From Collodictyon triciliatum (taxonomy: Eukaryota; CRuMs): DNA of 24,976 bases. Made by a program: the position numbers and the translations under genes. The notes beneath the pieces were generated by a model. That model was not told the origin of the DNA and ran no database searches. It saw nothing but the letters and a program-made list of their open reading frames with translations. The stretch covers positions 1 through 24,976 of the forward strand of contig JBHJMP010001058.1 in assembly GCA_043381765.1 (NCBI GenBank), read 5' to 3'. Within the stretch, counting starts at the first letter, position 1. Each line of letters opens with the position of its first letter. Positions 1 to 24,976 of the stretch are shown here, piece after piece.

Positions 1-193
1 ATGAGAATAATGAGAATAATGAGAATAATGAGAATAATGAGAATAATGAGAATAATGAGAATAATGAGAATAATGAGAATAATGAGAATAATGAGAATAG
101 TGAGAATAATGAGAATAATGAGAATAGTGAGAATAGTGAGAATAATGAGAATAGTGAGAATAATAAGAATAATGAGAATAATGAGAATAATGA
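1..193. repeat. 9-bp minisatellite (ATGAGAATA)n
   Basis: About 21 tandem copies of the 9-mer ATGAGAATA start at the first base of the window, so the array may extend further left. A few units carry single substitutions (GTGAGAATA, ATAAGAATA). Because 9 is a multiple of 3 the array is open in one + frame as repeats of Met-Arg-Ile and stays open to 243, but nothing supports translation. Confidence 0.95.
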
Positions 194-242
194 GCTCACA
201 AGTCAAAAAAAAAATAACAGCACTACCACACGAAGATATGTA

Positions 243-722
243 AAAATTATTTGCTGCTTTGATCACAAGCGCCAGCTGCAATTGAATTGGGGCATAATGA
301 GAGTTTTGGGATTATTGTGAGTATATGAGAATCACTGAAAAATTTACACTTCTTGAATCTAAATGTTTAATAGATGAGTTTAGTTTATAAAATTAAGATT
401 TTTGAATTAATAATTTAAATTCCATTTTTAATTAATTAAGAAACAAATTACAATATATAATAATTATCAAATATTAATTTACATATTATACACTATAACA
501 GGTATTATCAAGATATAAATAAATCAATATATAAATTCCATAAATGAGTCTTAACGGAATACTGACGCCCGATCAACAACACTTCGTTACATCATCGATT
601 TGCGCCCGCAACAAATCACATCAAAACTGGCCTTGCAAACTCGGGGCTGCCCGAGAACGATCAACAAGTGGATGGGCCCGGTTGCTATGGTTGCGAGCCA
701 TCGTCATCGATAAAACGTCTCA
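243..722. other. intergenic: AT-rich stretch then GC-richer patch
   Basis: From 243 to 543 the sequence is strongly AT-rich (runs such as TTAATTAATTAAG) and no coding signal is seen. From 544 to 722 base composition becomes balanced and all three + frames are open for 40 or more codons, which is unusual beside the AT-rich neighbour. This patch could be a promoter or 5' UTR of the + strand gene, an upstream exon of it, or the last exon of another gene. I could not choose between these. Confidence 0.4.
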
Positions 723-3700
723 ATGCCCAATAATACGAAAGAAAGACGCGCGTCGAGTCTAGTTCCACAGGCGTTTTCTTTTTTTTCTTTTTTTCTTTTT
801 TTCTTTTTTTCTTTTTTTCTTTTTTTCTTTTTCTTTTTTTCCTTTTCATGTCCATTTTTTGTGACTTGTATGCCTCAAACTTTCGCCCTTGAGCGACTTT
901 ATTTATTTCCTCACACTGCCAAGGTTTCTTCTTTTTTTTTTTTTAGTTCTTGTAAATGATGTAGGAAAAGATAGCGAGATAAGCACTCTTCCGTGTGCCG
1001 ATGCAAGGACAGACTTCCAGCAATGTCTCGATGAATCTTCCGTCTTCGCGCTCAAAGAAAGGAACAACACGAGAGCCGCATTCGCTCGAAGGTTCGGCCG
1101 ACCATTCGCTCCCAACCAAGGTGTTTTTTTTTTTTTTTGGTTTTGAAATCATTTCATGTCTAATTATAATCTTGAAAACTTTATCCATTCCTTTTGTCTC
1201 TATTTTTGGAATCGATGCAGAAGTTTCGCTCGATATTTGTGCCCCTGTTTTTCTCAAACTCTTGAAGCAAGAGAAAACTGCCTGGGAGCATTCTGTCTTC
1301 TTCTTTAGTTATTTTCCTTATTTCTCCTTTTCTCACACAACATATGCACAATTCGTTTCTATAAAGTCAACAAATTATTCAGTCACCCTGGAAACGATTG
1401 AAGAAAACTTATCTCCCCTAATTTACCTTTGAATGATTAAGATGAATAATAAAATAATTTTCACGCTGGAGAGCCAGCAATCAACACACATTGGCAATAT
1501 GTTTCACTAACTACTGCTATCCAGCCAACCGCTTTTCAAGACACAGAGGAAAGAACCAAGGAGAAAGAGCGAAAGAAGAAAGCTTATCTTGTTCGCAGGC
1601 CCAATCCAAACGGAGAAACCCTTGAGGCAGTAAATATATCCGATTCAACCACAGCATTCAACCAAAAATCTGCTATCGAAGGAAACAAGGAAAGTCCGCA
1701 GGCAGATGAGTATCAAGACACCATGGGGACTTCTTTGGATGCGTCTCATCGCAAGAAAAAGATAATGCTCATCAGAAAGGTAATAAGCCTCCTGCATAGA
1801 TCAATTATTGAATTACTGTTTTCATTTATATAGATCGACAAACATATTAGAGAGGAATATTTGCTCTAAGTTTATGATGAGATGAAAACTTGCTTGGAAA
1901 AATGCTCGAGTATTAAACTGATCGTTGAATTCAGGCTAAGCCTGGCGAAGATATGATGAACCCAAACATCCGTGTGATAGACCCGCATACTTTGAATATG
2001 TCAAAGCTTCCCTTCAGAGACCCTAATGAAGATGATATTCTGAATGCACGTTAGTCCCCCGAACATATCTATGCAAGATAAAAAAAAATATTTTTTTTTG
2101 AAAAGAACTGCCCGGTTATTAGAATGTTGAATTTATGTTACGGAGGATTATAAAATACTCCAACAAATATATATATATATATTCTACTTACTCGTTTCAT
2201 TAGCTGTATCCCTGGGCGTGACTGATCAAACAAGTGAATTATCGATTTTGGGTAATCCGGCTGACTTTGAAAAAATTCTGCTTCAGCGGTCTGGTTTACA
2301 AAAGACACAATCATTAACAGAAACGAGCCAGGCTGTCAGGACGAAACCAGAGAGAAAGGCTAACATGGATGAGGTTGCCTCTAGATGAAAAAATAACAAC
2401 TTTATCTGATATTTGTGCGTCGTTTTTCTTTCTCCCATGTTTTCTTTCTCTTTATTTTGTGGAGGCATTTATATTCCCTTTATATTTCTGTATTACTCCC
2501 TGGCACATATTTTAAAATTATCCATATTTATGTAGAATGGATTTGCGATTACCAAAAGTCTCGCTTCGGTCGGCCGAATTACCCCATCTCAACAAGATGA
2601 CTTGACAAGGTAAGTGTCATTCGGTTAATATTATCATAAGCTAAAACGTCAGTATTTAACATCGTGGTAAAAAAAAAATACATGCCAAATCATCCATTTT
2701 ACAAAAAAAATTGTATATTAAAATAAATAAAAGGTCATTGACGTCTCTCCGTGCTGCTCGGTTAGAAGAAACATTGAAAGAGAAAGAATCCCTGAGGAAA
2801 ATGAAGATATTCGAGCGCATTGAGTAAAAGAGACAAAATGAAAAACATATGCACATAATCTATCAAGGAAAAAAAATACTGTTTCGATTTACTTAAACTC
2901 ATGCGATGCATTAATTCATTAAAGCAAGATGAAGGAGGAAAATTCTCTCGAAAGGTTCAAAAAGGCAGAAACGGTAAGTATTTAAATGTACATCTCTTTC
3001 ATCCTGCTATAATGCTTGTCAATAAGTTATAGACTATCAATCCCCGACAAAGTCCAGATATATCAGTCATTTGATTTAGAGCGAATTAAATACTTCGAAA
3101 TTGAGAGAAGGGAGAAAAAAAAACTAAGCACAGTTCTAAAATAGGAATGGAATCGGATAAAAACTAGGCTTATGAGAGTTACTGGAAAGGTTGGGATGCC
3201 ATTAGTTTATTCTATAAACTCAGTTATATTTAAATCATTCTTGAAAAATCAAGGCTTTGTCAAACATAGACCGAAGACCAGTTAGTTTTATCATCTACTG
3301 CTGAATTCCGCGCCAAGAAGGAAGAAGCAGAGCTTATTGAGCGATCGCTTCCTTTGTACTACGACCGAGGTAGGTCCATAGAGCTCTATCCGAGTGTGCC
3401 CCTCTTTCAATCTTGTCGTTTGCAAACAATTTAATCGAACAGTCTTCACAGTTTTCCTATTCGCCACACCTCAAATTTAGCATGCTGACTAATAAAAATC
3501 TTTATCACGCATAGGAATAGACAGTGCGCTGCACCCGTCCGAATTCAAACCGTATGCATTGAACAACGAACTCTTTTCTCGCCACCTAATATATCGCTGA
3601 CATGTTTTGAATGCAGAATTGAGCGGATAGGAAACCCAAAAGCTGAGAAAAACAGCTCGCTGAAATCATGGGAAAATTCAGAATACCTCAAGTAATATTC

Positions 3701-6700
3701 ATGAAAGGGAAAAAAAAAGGCTTTTTTTTTTTTTGGAAAAACACTGGATGAACGTTGCTCATATGCTTGTCCTAATTGAATATAAATTTCAATATCAATT
3801 ACTACAATTATAGAATGAGAAAGAAGCAATTAGAAAAATACATGAGAAACTTTGCAGCCCCTGAACAAGTTTGTTTCTATATGAAGCAGTTTATATGTAA
3901 AGGGCAATATTCAAGGTCAAATATATTCAAATTATGTTATTTTATCGACCATCGGATTTCCATGCTCACACGTAACATATCCACGGTCGTAGGATGTTCG
4001 TGGCTTGATTGTGGAAGGAGAAAGCTTGATTCCAGTGAAGGCTTTAGAGGAACTCAGTAAGTCTCAAAATGCAGGCGAGACCTTTGAGCTTTCTCATGAC
4101 TTGGTATGTATCTGTCGTTCATTCTATCGTCTGGACCTAGCTAGTCCTTGATTTTCGATGTCATTATTTGCGGTTTATGCTCATATGATTCATTTTTGTA
4201 TATATATGCATTTAAAACGAAAGGAAGAAAAAAGGATGAGGCAATCATATTTAATCCACTTTGAATTTAATTCGACGAATAAAGCTATTAATTACGAGCA
4301 ATTTTACCAAAGCAAGCAAGCTGATAATCGTCCATTGACACATGAATAGGGAAACATATCTGAGATTGTGACGGCAGAGACAAACGTTGAAGAAGAAAAC
4401 ATGTGAGCAAAAATATAATTCCAGTCAATTGTGATCCATTAATGTGCCGATGAGATAATTTTACGATAATTTTTGAGTTAATAATTTAAATTATTAAATT
4501 ATGGTTGGGTTTATCCTGCAGAAAGAAAGAGGAATTGAAGCCCATTCAACTACCTTCAAATCGACTCTGTGGTATCTCGATGTTACAAAATTACCCCATA
4601 ATCCCCGTATCTCAACCAAAAGTGACACCTTTAAGTTAAATACATCACAGTTCTGCTAAATCTACCATTATGCCAAATTTTAGTCGAGTCTATAATGGGT
4701 ACATTAGAATCGGCGTCATTTTCCATCACCAATAATCGTAATTATGTGGTTTACTATGCGTGGGAGAAGATGACTAATAAAAGCGTTTGGAAGGTTTCCT
4801 ACCAAATCATATCCTAATAAGTGAATCACCCAGATAACTCGACCTTTTTTTGAAATTTTTTTCCCATACTTCAATTCATCACCCAGAAACCCGTTGATAA
4901 TAAGCAACGTTTTTTCTTCGCTGATACTGTGGGGTGTATTTTGCCGGGTGAAAAGCATGAATTCACATTCAGTTTTCGGTCTGAGCGACCGGGTGTAAGT
5001 GCTTTTACATGTACACATAGTTTCCCCTCCATCTCGCGTGTTAAGTTAGAAGAGATATACCTCTTATTGTTTTATCTCATTCCCTATTATCACACAAATT
5101 ATAATACTGTATTCTGGTCTAAAAAAAAACATATTCTGATAACTAATCATGGTACTTTTTTCCCTCTATACTTGTTTCTAGATATTTTTTGAATACTGGA
5201 GATTCCACACAACACCAAAAATCGAGGCCACAGGAACAACTCTTATTGTCAAGTAAGTTATTCAGTTTTCTTATCGGTATGAATTTCTATTATCATTATT
5301 ATGCACAAGTTTCATGCTGATTTATGATGGTGAATTAAGAAAAAAATATAAATTTATTTAGCCCATATTTTTGCAAAGCCATTTGTTTGTGAATGTGTCT
5401 TTCACATTTTGTTAAGACCAGCTAAAATTGATATTGTATTCCACGATTCGAAAAGGGGTGTCTCATTGGATCCAGAAGACCGTGAGCCAATTCGAAAAGC
5501 TCTGGACGCTGAAATATCTTCTCGAGTGTAATCTTGCCATCCTTTCTTGTATTTTGCGCAGAGAATATCAATTGTCCCCTTCCCTCTATCACGTGATTCG
5601 TGAAGAAGTATGACATGTTAATTTATTGGTTGGCTTTGTTCATGTTTCTAGTAACAAACGCGATTTATTTATTAATTTATTTTTGTCCTCCAAATAATAT
5701 TAATAATTAGCGTCCTGAGGAGCATGAATGTAATCGTATATGACATTTTGGATTTGGTTAAGATTCCCGAAGTGTCTCACCAATTTGAGGGTTAGTCTCT
5801 CAATTTGATAATTTACTATTTTAATTTCAAATAAATTAAAAAAACAATTAAGTTTGAAAGTTTTTAAAAATCAATTCAATTAAAGTCTTACATTATCTTG
5901 GTTCTTCCGAGACAGAAAATATATACATCAATTGAATTATCTAACATGCAGTGACCGTGGATGATTTACCTGAGAGATTTACCCACTTGAATGAGTCCTT
6001 TAATGTAAGGCCCCAATTTATTAACCTTACTTTTAAAATAATGAGACTATTTAAACTAAATGGATTATTTGATGCTTCTTCAACTCTCTGTCTCTCTATT
6101 TATAGATTGAGTATACCCCCGAGATTCATCGTACTTACGAGCGCCTTGCGAATCGAGTCTCACATTACAACAATGTTTGTTCTATTTATTATATTTTTAT
6201 ATAAAAAAATTTATGAACTTGTTAATGAGCCGAGGATATAGTAATGAAAATAAATCCGTTTTACAGCCACTAAGCTCGGAGGAGTGGAACAACTCTGTGG
6301 CCACCATTATCGACGTTAGTTCCCTGTTCATTTTCATTCATAATTGATTCTAATGCATACTCTATAATCATCTTTATCTCTGGTATGGAAGAGTCATTGG
6401 TTTGTTACTTCATACGGTTTCATAGTCGATTGATGCTGTTGGAGATAGCTCTACCAAACTCAAATATGTGCAAGAAATGGAGGATATTTTGCGACAGAGA
6501 CCGCAGCAGGAGCATCAAGAGTCACCACGTCCATCCCATTATACATCGATGTGAGCGTTCATTCATGTCTTTTTGTCTTTTTGTCTTTTTGTCTTTTTGT
6601 CTTTTTGTCTTTTTGTCTTTTTGTCTTCAAAAAATAATTATGTACCACCATTATTCGTTTGGTAACCTTAGGTATGCATTACTCGCTTCCTTACTCGACG

Positions 6701-8339
6701 ATATTCACGAATCAGCCTCAAACATTCGCAAAAAGCATAATTTGCCTCCAAAACCATTCTCTTTTTCTGTGGAGGTAAGACATACATATTTGATAATTAT
6801 ATTAATCATATTTCTCACAACATGAATTTTGTTACGAAAGATATTGTGTAGACGAAAAGGAAAAAAAAAAACATCCCAAATAGCCGATAATCATTCAATT
6901 ACAAGCATTAAGCATATATCACTGACAGGATGATGAAGAGGACGAAACAGCACGTAATGCAAACAAAACTAATGAGCTAGCAACAGAGGACGAAGACCCT
7001 ACCAAGAAAAAGACAAAGTCAGGAAAAGCAGCTCCTGTAAAGAAGGAAACACCTGCAAAAATGCCTGCTCTTCCAATCGGCAAGGAAAAGGAAAAAGAAA
7101 AAGAAAAAGGAAAAACTAAAGACGGAGATAAGAGAGAAAGCAGAAGCCCAGGTTAGCCGAATAATATGTTGCCTTTCATGTATTCTTTTCTATCTCGATG
7201 CATTTTCCGTTTTTGTGTGTCTTTTATATATATATATATATATATATTTTATTGCTGATTATTCAATTGAAGGGCTCTTCTTCATTCATCATATTTAATT
7301 CACAAATAATTAAGAGTAAAAATAAATGTACTATAGATTCCGGCTCAGCTAGGAAGCCCACGGTAAGATGTTTTAAGTTAATCTGGTCAGATGCAAACCC
7401 TCCACTGTTATCATTTAGCTCCGAAATCATTCACATAAACAATCAAAAAGGAACATTTTTCTTCTTGGATACATATTTCAATAATAAAATAGAGTTTTAT
7501 TTGTTAAGCTGGTGTAATATGCTCTTGTTTCTCTACTTTGATTATTTTGTTTATTTGTTTATTTGTTTATTTGTTTATTTGTTTATTTGTTTATTTGTTT
7601 ATTTGTTTATTTGTTTATTTGTTTATTTGTTTATTTGTTTATTTGTTTATTTGTTTATTTGTTTATATAATCCTAGAGTAAAGTGGCAAAGTCCTCGACA
7701 GCGGAAGAGCTGCCCGATGAGCAAAGCATGGCTGAGCAGCTATACCTTCACGAACTTCAAACGAAGGTATACATATTGGATTTGCGATATCTATGAGAGA
7801 CCAAAAGGATATTGCAACGGTTTGGCCAATGAATAAGATGCGTTATAAAATATACATTAATATGCAGGTGCGACAACTCATCGTCCGAGTTCTGGATAAG
7901 GCCGATGACGCTCTATTGCCACAAAGTGATATTGAAGCGCAACAGGAAATCCCTGAAGATGTGCTTTTGTTTGAAAAGGTTGTTACACAAGAACCATATA
8001 AATATGTATCATATTCATCAGACATTTGAATGGAATAATTATTCAAAGGGAGGCGATGCATTCACAAAAGTATCTCTGAATAAAAGGATATAATTTCAAA
8101 ACTGCGATTGTATTCTATAGGGAGAGCTCCCTAGGGAGGCTGCTGTGTTCATCGACCCAGCTGGTGCAGAAAAAGACCAGGTTCGAATTGTTTTTTTTTT
8201 TTTTTGACTCTTTTATTTACACTGTCAAAACTGATTTCATATGGAGCGAATGTGCAAGCGTATTCACATGATAACCCGCCTGGGATTGAAATATCTGCAG
8301 AAAAACGCTCACAAGCGCGGGAATCGCCGGAAGAAGTAA
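723..8339 (+). CDS. MYCBP-associated protein (MYCBPAP) homologue, 32 exons
   Basis: Predicted 994-residue protein (mammalian MYCBPAP is about 950). Exons: 723-756, 947-1120, 1221-1307, 1478-1779, 1935-2049, 2204-2373, 2536-2609, 2734-2823, 2925-2973, 3270-3369, 3515-3551, 3617-3691, 3814-3868, 3993-4103, 4350-4402, 4522-4571, 4684-4793, 4905-4994, 5182-5252, 5417-5527, 5711-5790, 5952-6004, 6106-6174, 6267-6314, 6426-6550, 6672-6774, 6929-7151, 7337-7362, 7677-7766, 7868-7978, 8121-8180, 8301-8339. All borders are GT-AG and in phase; TAA at 8337. Features: charged helical segment at residues ~319-365; a beta-rich ASH/MSP-like region at ~526-616 with ILPGEKHEFTF and FFEYWRFHTTP; helical C-terminal part; Lys/Glu-rich tract ~813-886; basic tail. 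The family is a ciliary central-pair component (FAP147 in Chlamydomonas, C2a projection, from memory) that binds MYCBP/AMY-1. Family call rests on remembered motif order. The first exon (ATG 723, donor GTCTAG) is weak; the part from 1478 on is firm. Confidence 0.78.
775..842. repeat. polypyrimidine (CTTTTTTT)n tract
   Basis: Near-perfect C-T7/T8 units on the + strand, in the predicted first intron (757-946) of the MYCBPAP-like gene. A second pure T run at 929-944 forms the polypyrimidine tract of the acceptor at 945-946. Confidence 0.85.
947..1307 (+). other. 5' exons of the MYCBPAP-like gene (less certain)
   Basis: Two exons, 947-1120 and 1221-1307, join in phase 1 and read through motifs such as NTRAAFARRFGRPFAP and DICAPVFLKLLKQEKTAW. 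They lead in phase into the firm exon at 1478 by a donor at 1308 (A|GTTATT) that is non-ideal. No in-frame ATG lies within them, so a further 5' exon is required; 723-756 fits in phase. I do not recognise a domain here. The alternative is a short separate gene upstream. Confidence 0.5.
4684..5252 (+). other. ASH/MSP-like beta domain of the MYCBPAP homologue
   Basis: Exons 4684-4793, 4905-4994 and 5182-5252 encode residues ~526-616. They show an alternating beta pattern (SFSITNNRNYVVYYAWEKM), then ILPGEKHEFTFSF, FRSERPG and YWRFHTTPKI. This is the typical layout of immunoglobulin-like ASH/MSP folds found in ciliary proteins: strand, bulky aromatic residues, a P-G-E turn, then strand. It is the best-conserved looking part and the basis for the family call. 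Domain boundaries are approximate. Confidence 0.65.
6567..6627. repeat. 8-bp microsatellite (TTTTTGTC)n
   Basis: About seven to eight pure tandem copies of an 8-mer in the intron 6551-6671 of the + strand gene. It is open in a + frame as Leu/Cys/Phe/Val repeats, which I regard as spurious. Confidence 0.95.
7547..7666. repeat. 8-bp microsatellite (TTTATTTG)n
   Basis: About 15 pure copies of TTTATTTG end ten bases before the acceptor AG at 7675-7676, inside intron 7363-7676 of the MYCBPAP-like gene. The array supplies most of the T-rich tract ahead of the acceptor. Confidence 0.95.
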
Positions 8340-8720
8340 TCAAAGACTGCGCTGAGTGCAACCCTTTCAAGTGGGCGACGACTGCGTTCCACAAAGTTCT
8401 CACTTCCCTGTCACTTTCACTATAAACTCTCACCAAATCTCTGCCTGCCATAAAAAAAACTAAGAGAATAACATATTATCATCCTTTTGCATCAATCCTC
8501 TCTGAAGCTTTGGTTGTTTGCTTTTAAGTATTTTTTTTTTATTATTATTATTCATCCTATATCTCTGTAGTATTGTCTCTTTTTTTTTTAAAAAAAATAA
8601 TAATTCTTTTGATGTTTGACTCTTTTTTAACAGCAATGGACATGTTTGCTTGGAACAGACAGTCACACTCGCATTAAGCGTTGCATGTATTAAGATGGAT
8701 GGTGGGCTGGCACTAGTTGA
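8340..8720. other. convergent intergenic region / shared 3' flanks
   Basis: The stop codons of the two large genes face each other across 381 bp. The interval has A/T runs around 8530-8615 and no open reading frame of interest. No canonical AATAAA is seen downstream of the + strand stop; one is present on the - strand (see separate entry). Confidence 0.6.
8538..8543 (-). terminator. candidate polyadenylation signal AATAAA
   Basis: The - strand reads AATAATAATAAAAAA here, containing AATAAA about 178 nt past the TAG stop of the receptor gene. Low-complexity A/T context makes chance occurrence likely, so this is only a candidate. Confidence 0.3.
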
Positions 8721-23826
<15,106 letters not shown>

Positions 23827-24659
23827 TCGTGTTGCTTTCGGTCTTGAGTGGCGTGTGAAGAAGGCAGCTGTGCTTCGCTCTTGCTTGTGCGTGATAGGCG
23901 TCTGGGGAGCCGTTTACTCGACTGGTTCTGATGGGTGGTGAGGCCGGCTTCTTCAAACAAACAAACAAACAAACAAACAAACAAACAAACAAACAAACAA
24001 ACAAACAAACAAACAAACAAACAAACAAACAAACAAACAAACAAACAAACAAACAAAACTTGCACGCAGATATAGAAAACTCTACGCACGGGTCGACAGG
24101 TGAGAATGGGCTGCTTTTGCAATGTGCTGTGGTGTTCTTTGAATCGAACTCCTGTCTCACACGCACGTTCGGCCGACGGGAAAATGACTTTTTAGTTCGC
24201 CCTGCTCGTCAAGCCGAAGCCATTAAATATGCGCTTCCTCACCCTTTATAGACCGACTGCAACGAATACTCTTCAGCGCATTTGATTACAAAATCACTTG
24301 CAAAAAAATTGGTGGGGTGGCTGCGTGAATTCATTGAAATAGTGCATATATGGAAAAATAGAGGAAACATTCATTCGCACTGGACTAAACTGGCAGTTTG
24401 GTTTTATTGCGGAAATAACGGTCGCTATTTTCGGCTTAGTAGAATAATAATTCGATGAAAATATACAAATATGGATTATTCTTTGTAACGGCTTTGTACT
24501 ACGTCACCGTGGTGTATTTTTTTATTCCCAAAGAGACAAAGCGCCTGTTGCCTATGAGACCCTCTCTTTCATTGAATTCGCCCGCATTAGAAAGTACGGA
24601 AAATCTTCCGGTATATTGTATGGCATAATATATATGGTATATATTCTACGGATGATAAT
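23827..24659. promoter_or_regulatory. divergent intergenic region / candidate promoters
   Basis: No convincing exon is seen between the receptor start (- strand) and the probable + strand gene at 24660, apart from the (AAAC)n array. A - strand TATAAAG lies at 24244-24250, ~418 bp before the receptor ATG. An AT-rich TATA-like stretch (ATAATATATATGG) at ~24626-24638 lies just before the + strand ATG. Both are composition-based guesses. Confidence 0.35.
23954..24057. repeat. microsatellite (AAAC)n
   Basis: About 26 pure AAAC/CAAA copies lie 128 bp upstream of the receptor start codon, in its 5' flank or 5' UTR. On the receptor's coding strand this is (GTTT)n. Confidence 0.96.
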
Positions 24660-24951
24660 ATGCGGTGGGTTTTGTTGCTCCTTGCAAAGCTGTTGTTGGG
24701 AAAACGAGGAAGACCGAAGAGACAAAGCAAAGCCGCTTATGACATCGAGGCGACTCATCTTGTGCTTGATCAGTGGAAAGTATGCAAAAAAGAAAGACAG
24801 GAAAAGCAAAAGAAGGAGAGAGAAAAAAAGCGGCCAAGTATGTTACTGTGGGAATAGGCTCTGTGATCAATAAAACACCCCGTCTTTGTACTCTTGGCAG
24901 GTTTTCCCGGTTGTGCCGATGAGCAAACAGTTTACCGACTCTGTTTTCAAG
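24660..24951 (+). CDS. 5' part of an unidentified gene, runs past the window
   Basis: Two possible exons, 24660-24779 and 24901-24951, join in phase 0. The first ends AAA|GTATGC, the second starts after a good acceptor (CTTGGCAG) and ends AAG|GTGAGA. Translation opens MRWVLLLLAKLLLGKRGRPK, reads on to DIEATHLVLDQWK, then VFPVVPMSKQFTDSVFK. The N-terminus could be a short hydrophobic leader, or the ATG may be wrong. I recognise no family. Without splicing, the frame runs to a stop at 24855-24857 through a Lys/Glu-rich, repeat-like stretch, which I consider intron. Confidence 0.4.
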
Positions 24952-24976
24952 GTGAGATCAAGAGAACCGCTAAAAT

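Noticed and set aside
4057-4074. An 18-nt GT-AG 'intron' inside exon 3993-4103
   Set aside because: Too short to be spliced and the frame is open through it, so it is read as coding (LSKSQNAG).
5362-5384. A 23-nt exon reading NPYFCKAI in the MYCBPAP-like gene
   Set aside because: It needed a 37-nt intron. Using the acceptor at 5415-5416 for the next exon restores phase without it and gives a smoother join (LIVKPAKIDIVFH).
5951-6241. 96-codon + frame with hydrophobic stretches
   Set aside because: It reads through an intron; it only begins as part of the true exon 5952-6004, and the next true exon 6106-6174 is in a different frame.
24128-24160. tRNA-like TTCGATTC box on the - strand
   Set aside because: The flanks do not pair as a T-arm and no A box, anticodon arm or acceptor stem could be found around it.

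Overview
The window looks like nuclear DNA of an amoebozoan protist, most plausibly an amoeboflagellate such as a Physarum-like myxomycete; the species is an inference. Three things point there: dense spliceosomal introns with GT-AG borders and T-rich tracts, many pure microsatellites inside introns, and the receptor plan kinase-cyclase-kinase, which is known from Acanthamoeba relatives. The second large gene, a MYCBPAP/ciliary central-apparatus homologue, suggests that the organism makes motile flagella, which Dictyostelium and Acanthamoeba lack.

Layout: 1-193 is a 9-bp minisatellite; 243-543 is AT-rich with no gene seen; 544-722 is a more GC-rich patch of unknown role. About 723-8339 (+ strand) is a 32-exon gene for a ~994-residue MYCBPAP-like protein. 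Exons from 947 onward form one phase-consistent chain; the first exon is tentative. At 8340-8720 the two large genes converge. 8721-23826 (- strand) is a giant 53-exon gene encoding a predicted 2508-residue single-pass receptor. The order is signal peptide, kelch/beta-propeller block 1, CUB, Cys-rich, kelch block 2, CUB, Cys-rich, transmembrane helix, TKL-type kinase 1, class III nucleotidyl cyclase, Ser/Gly-rich linker, TKL-type kinase 2. The exons derived by hand sum to 7527 nt (2509 codons with stop) with every junction in phase, which is the main support for one gene. 23827-24659 is a divergent intergenic region with an (AAAC)n array. From 24660 a probable third gene starts on the + strand and runs off the window.

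Functional picture: the receptor would sense an extracellular ligand (unknown; propellers and CUB domains usually bind glycans or proteins) and couple it to two protein kinases and a cyclase on the cytoplasmic side. The cyclase carries the Lys/Asp specificity pair expected for ATP, so cAMP rather than cGMP is the likelier product. The most interesting signals are the duplicated ectodomain (kelch-CUB-Cys twice, with matching cysteine spacing and intron phases), the split in intron phase between ectodomain (mostly phase 1) and cytoplasmic half (mostly phase 0), and compound microsatellites in which one pure array switches to a second motif. No RNA genes, transposons or CRISPR arrays were recognised.
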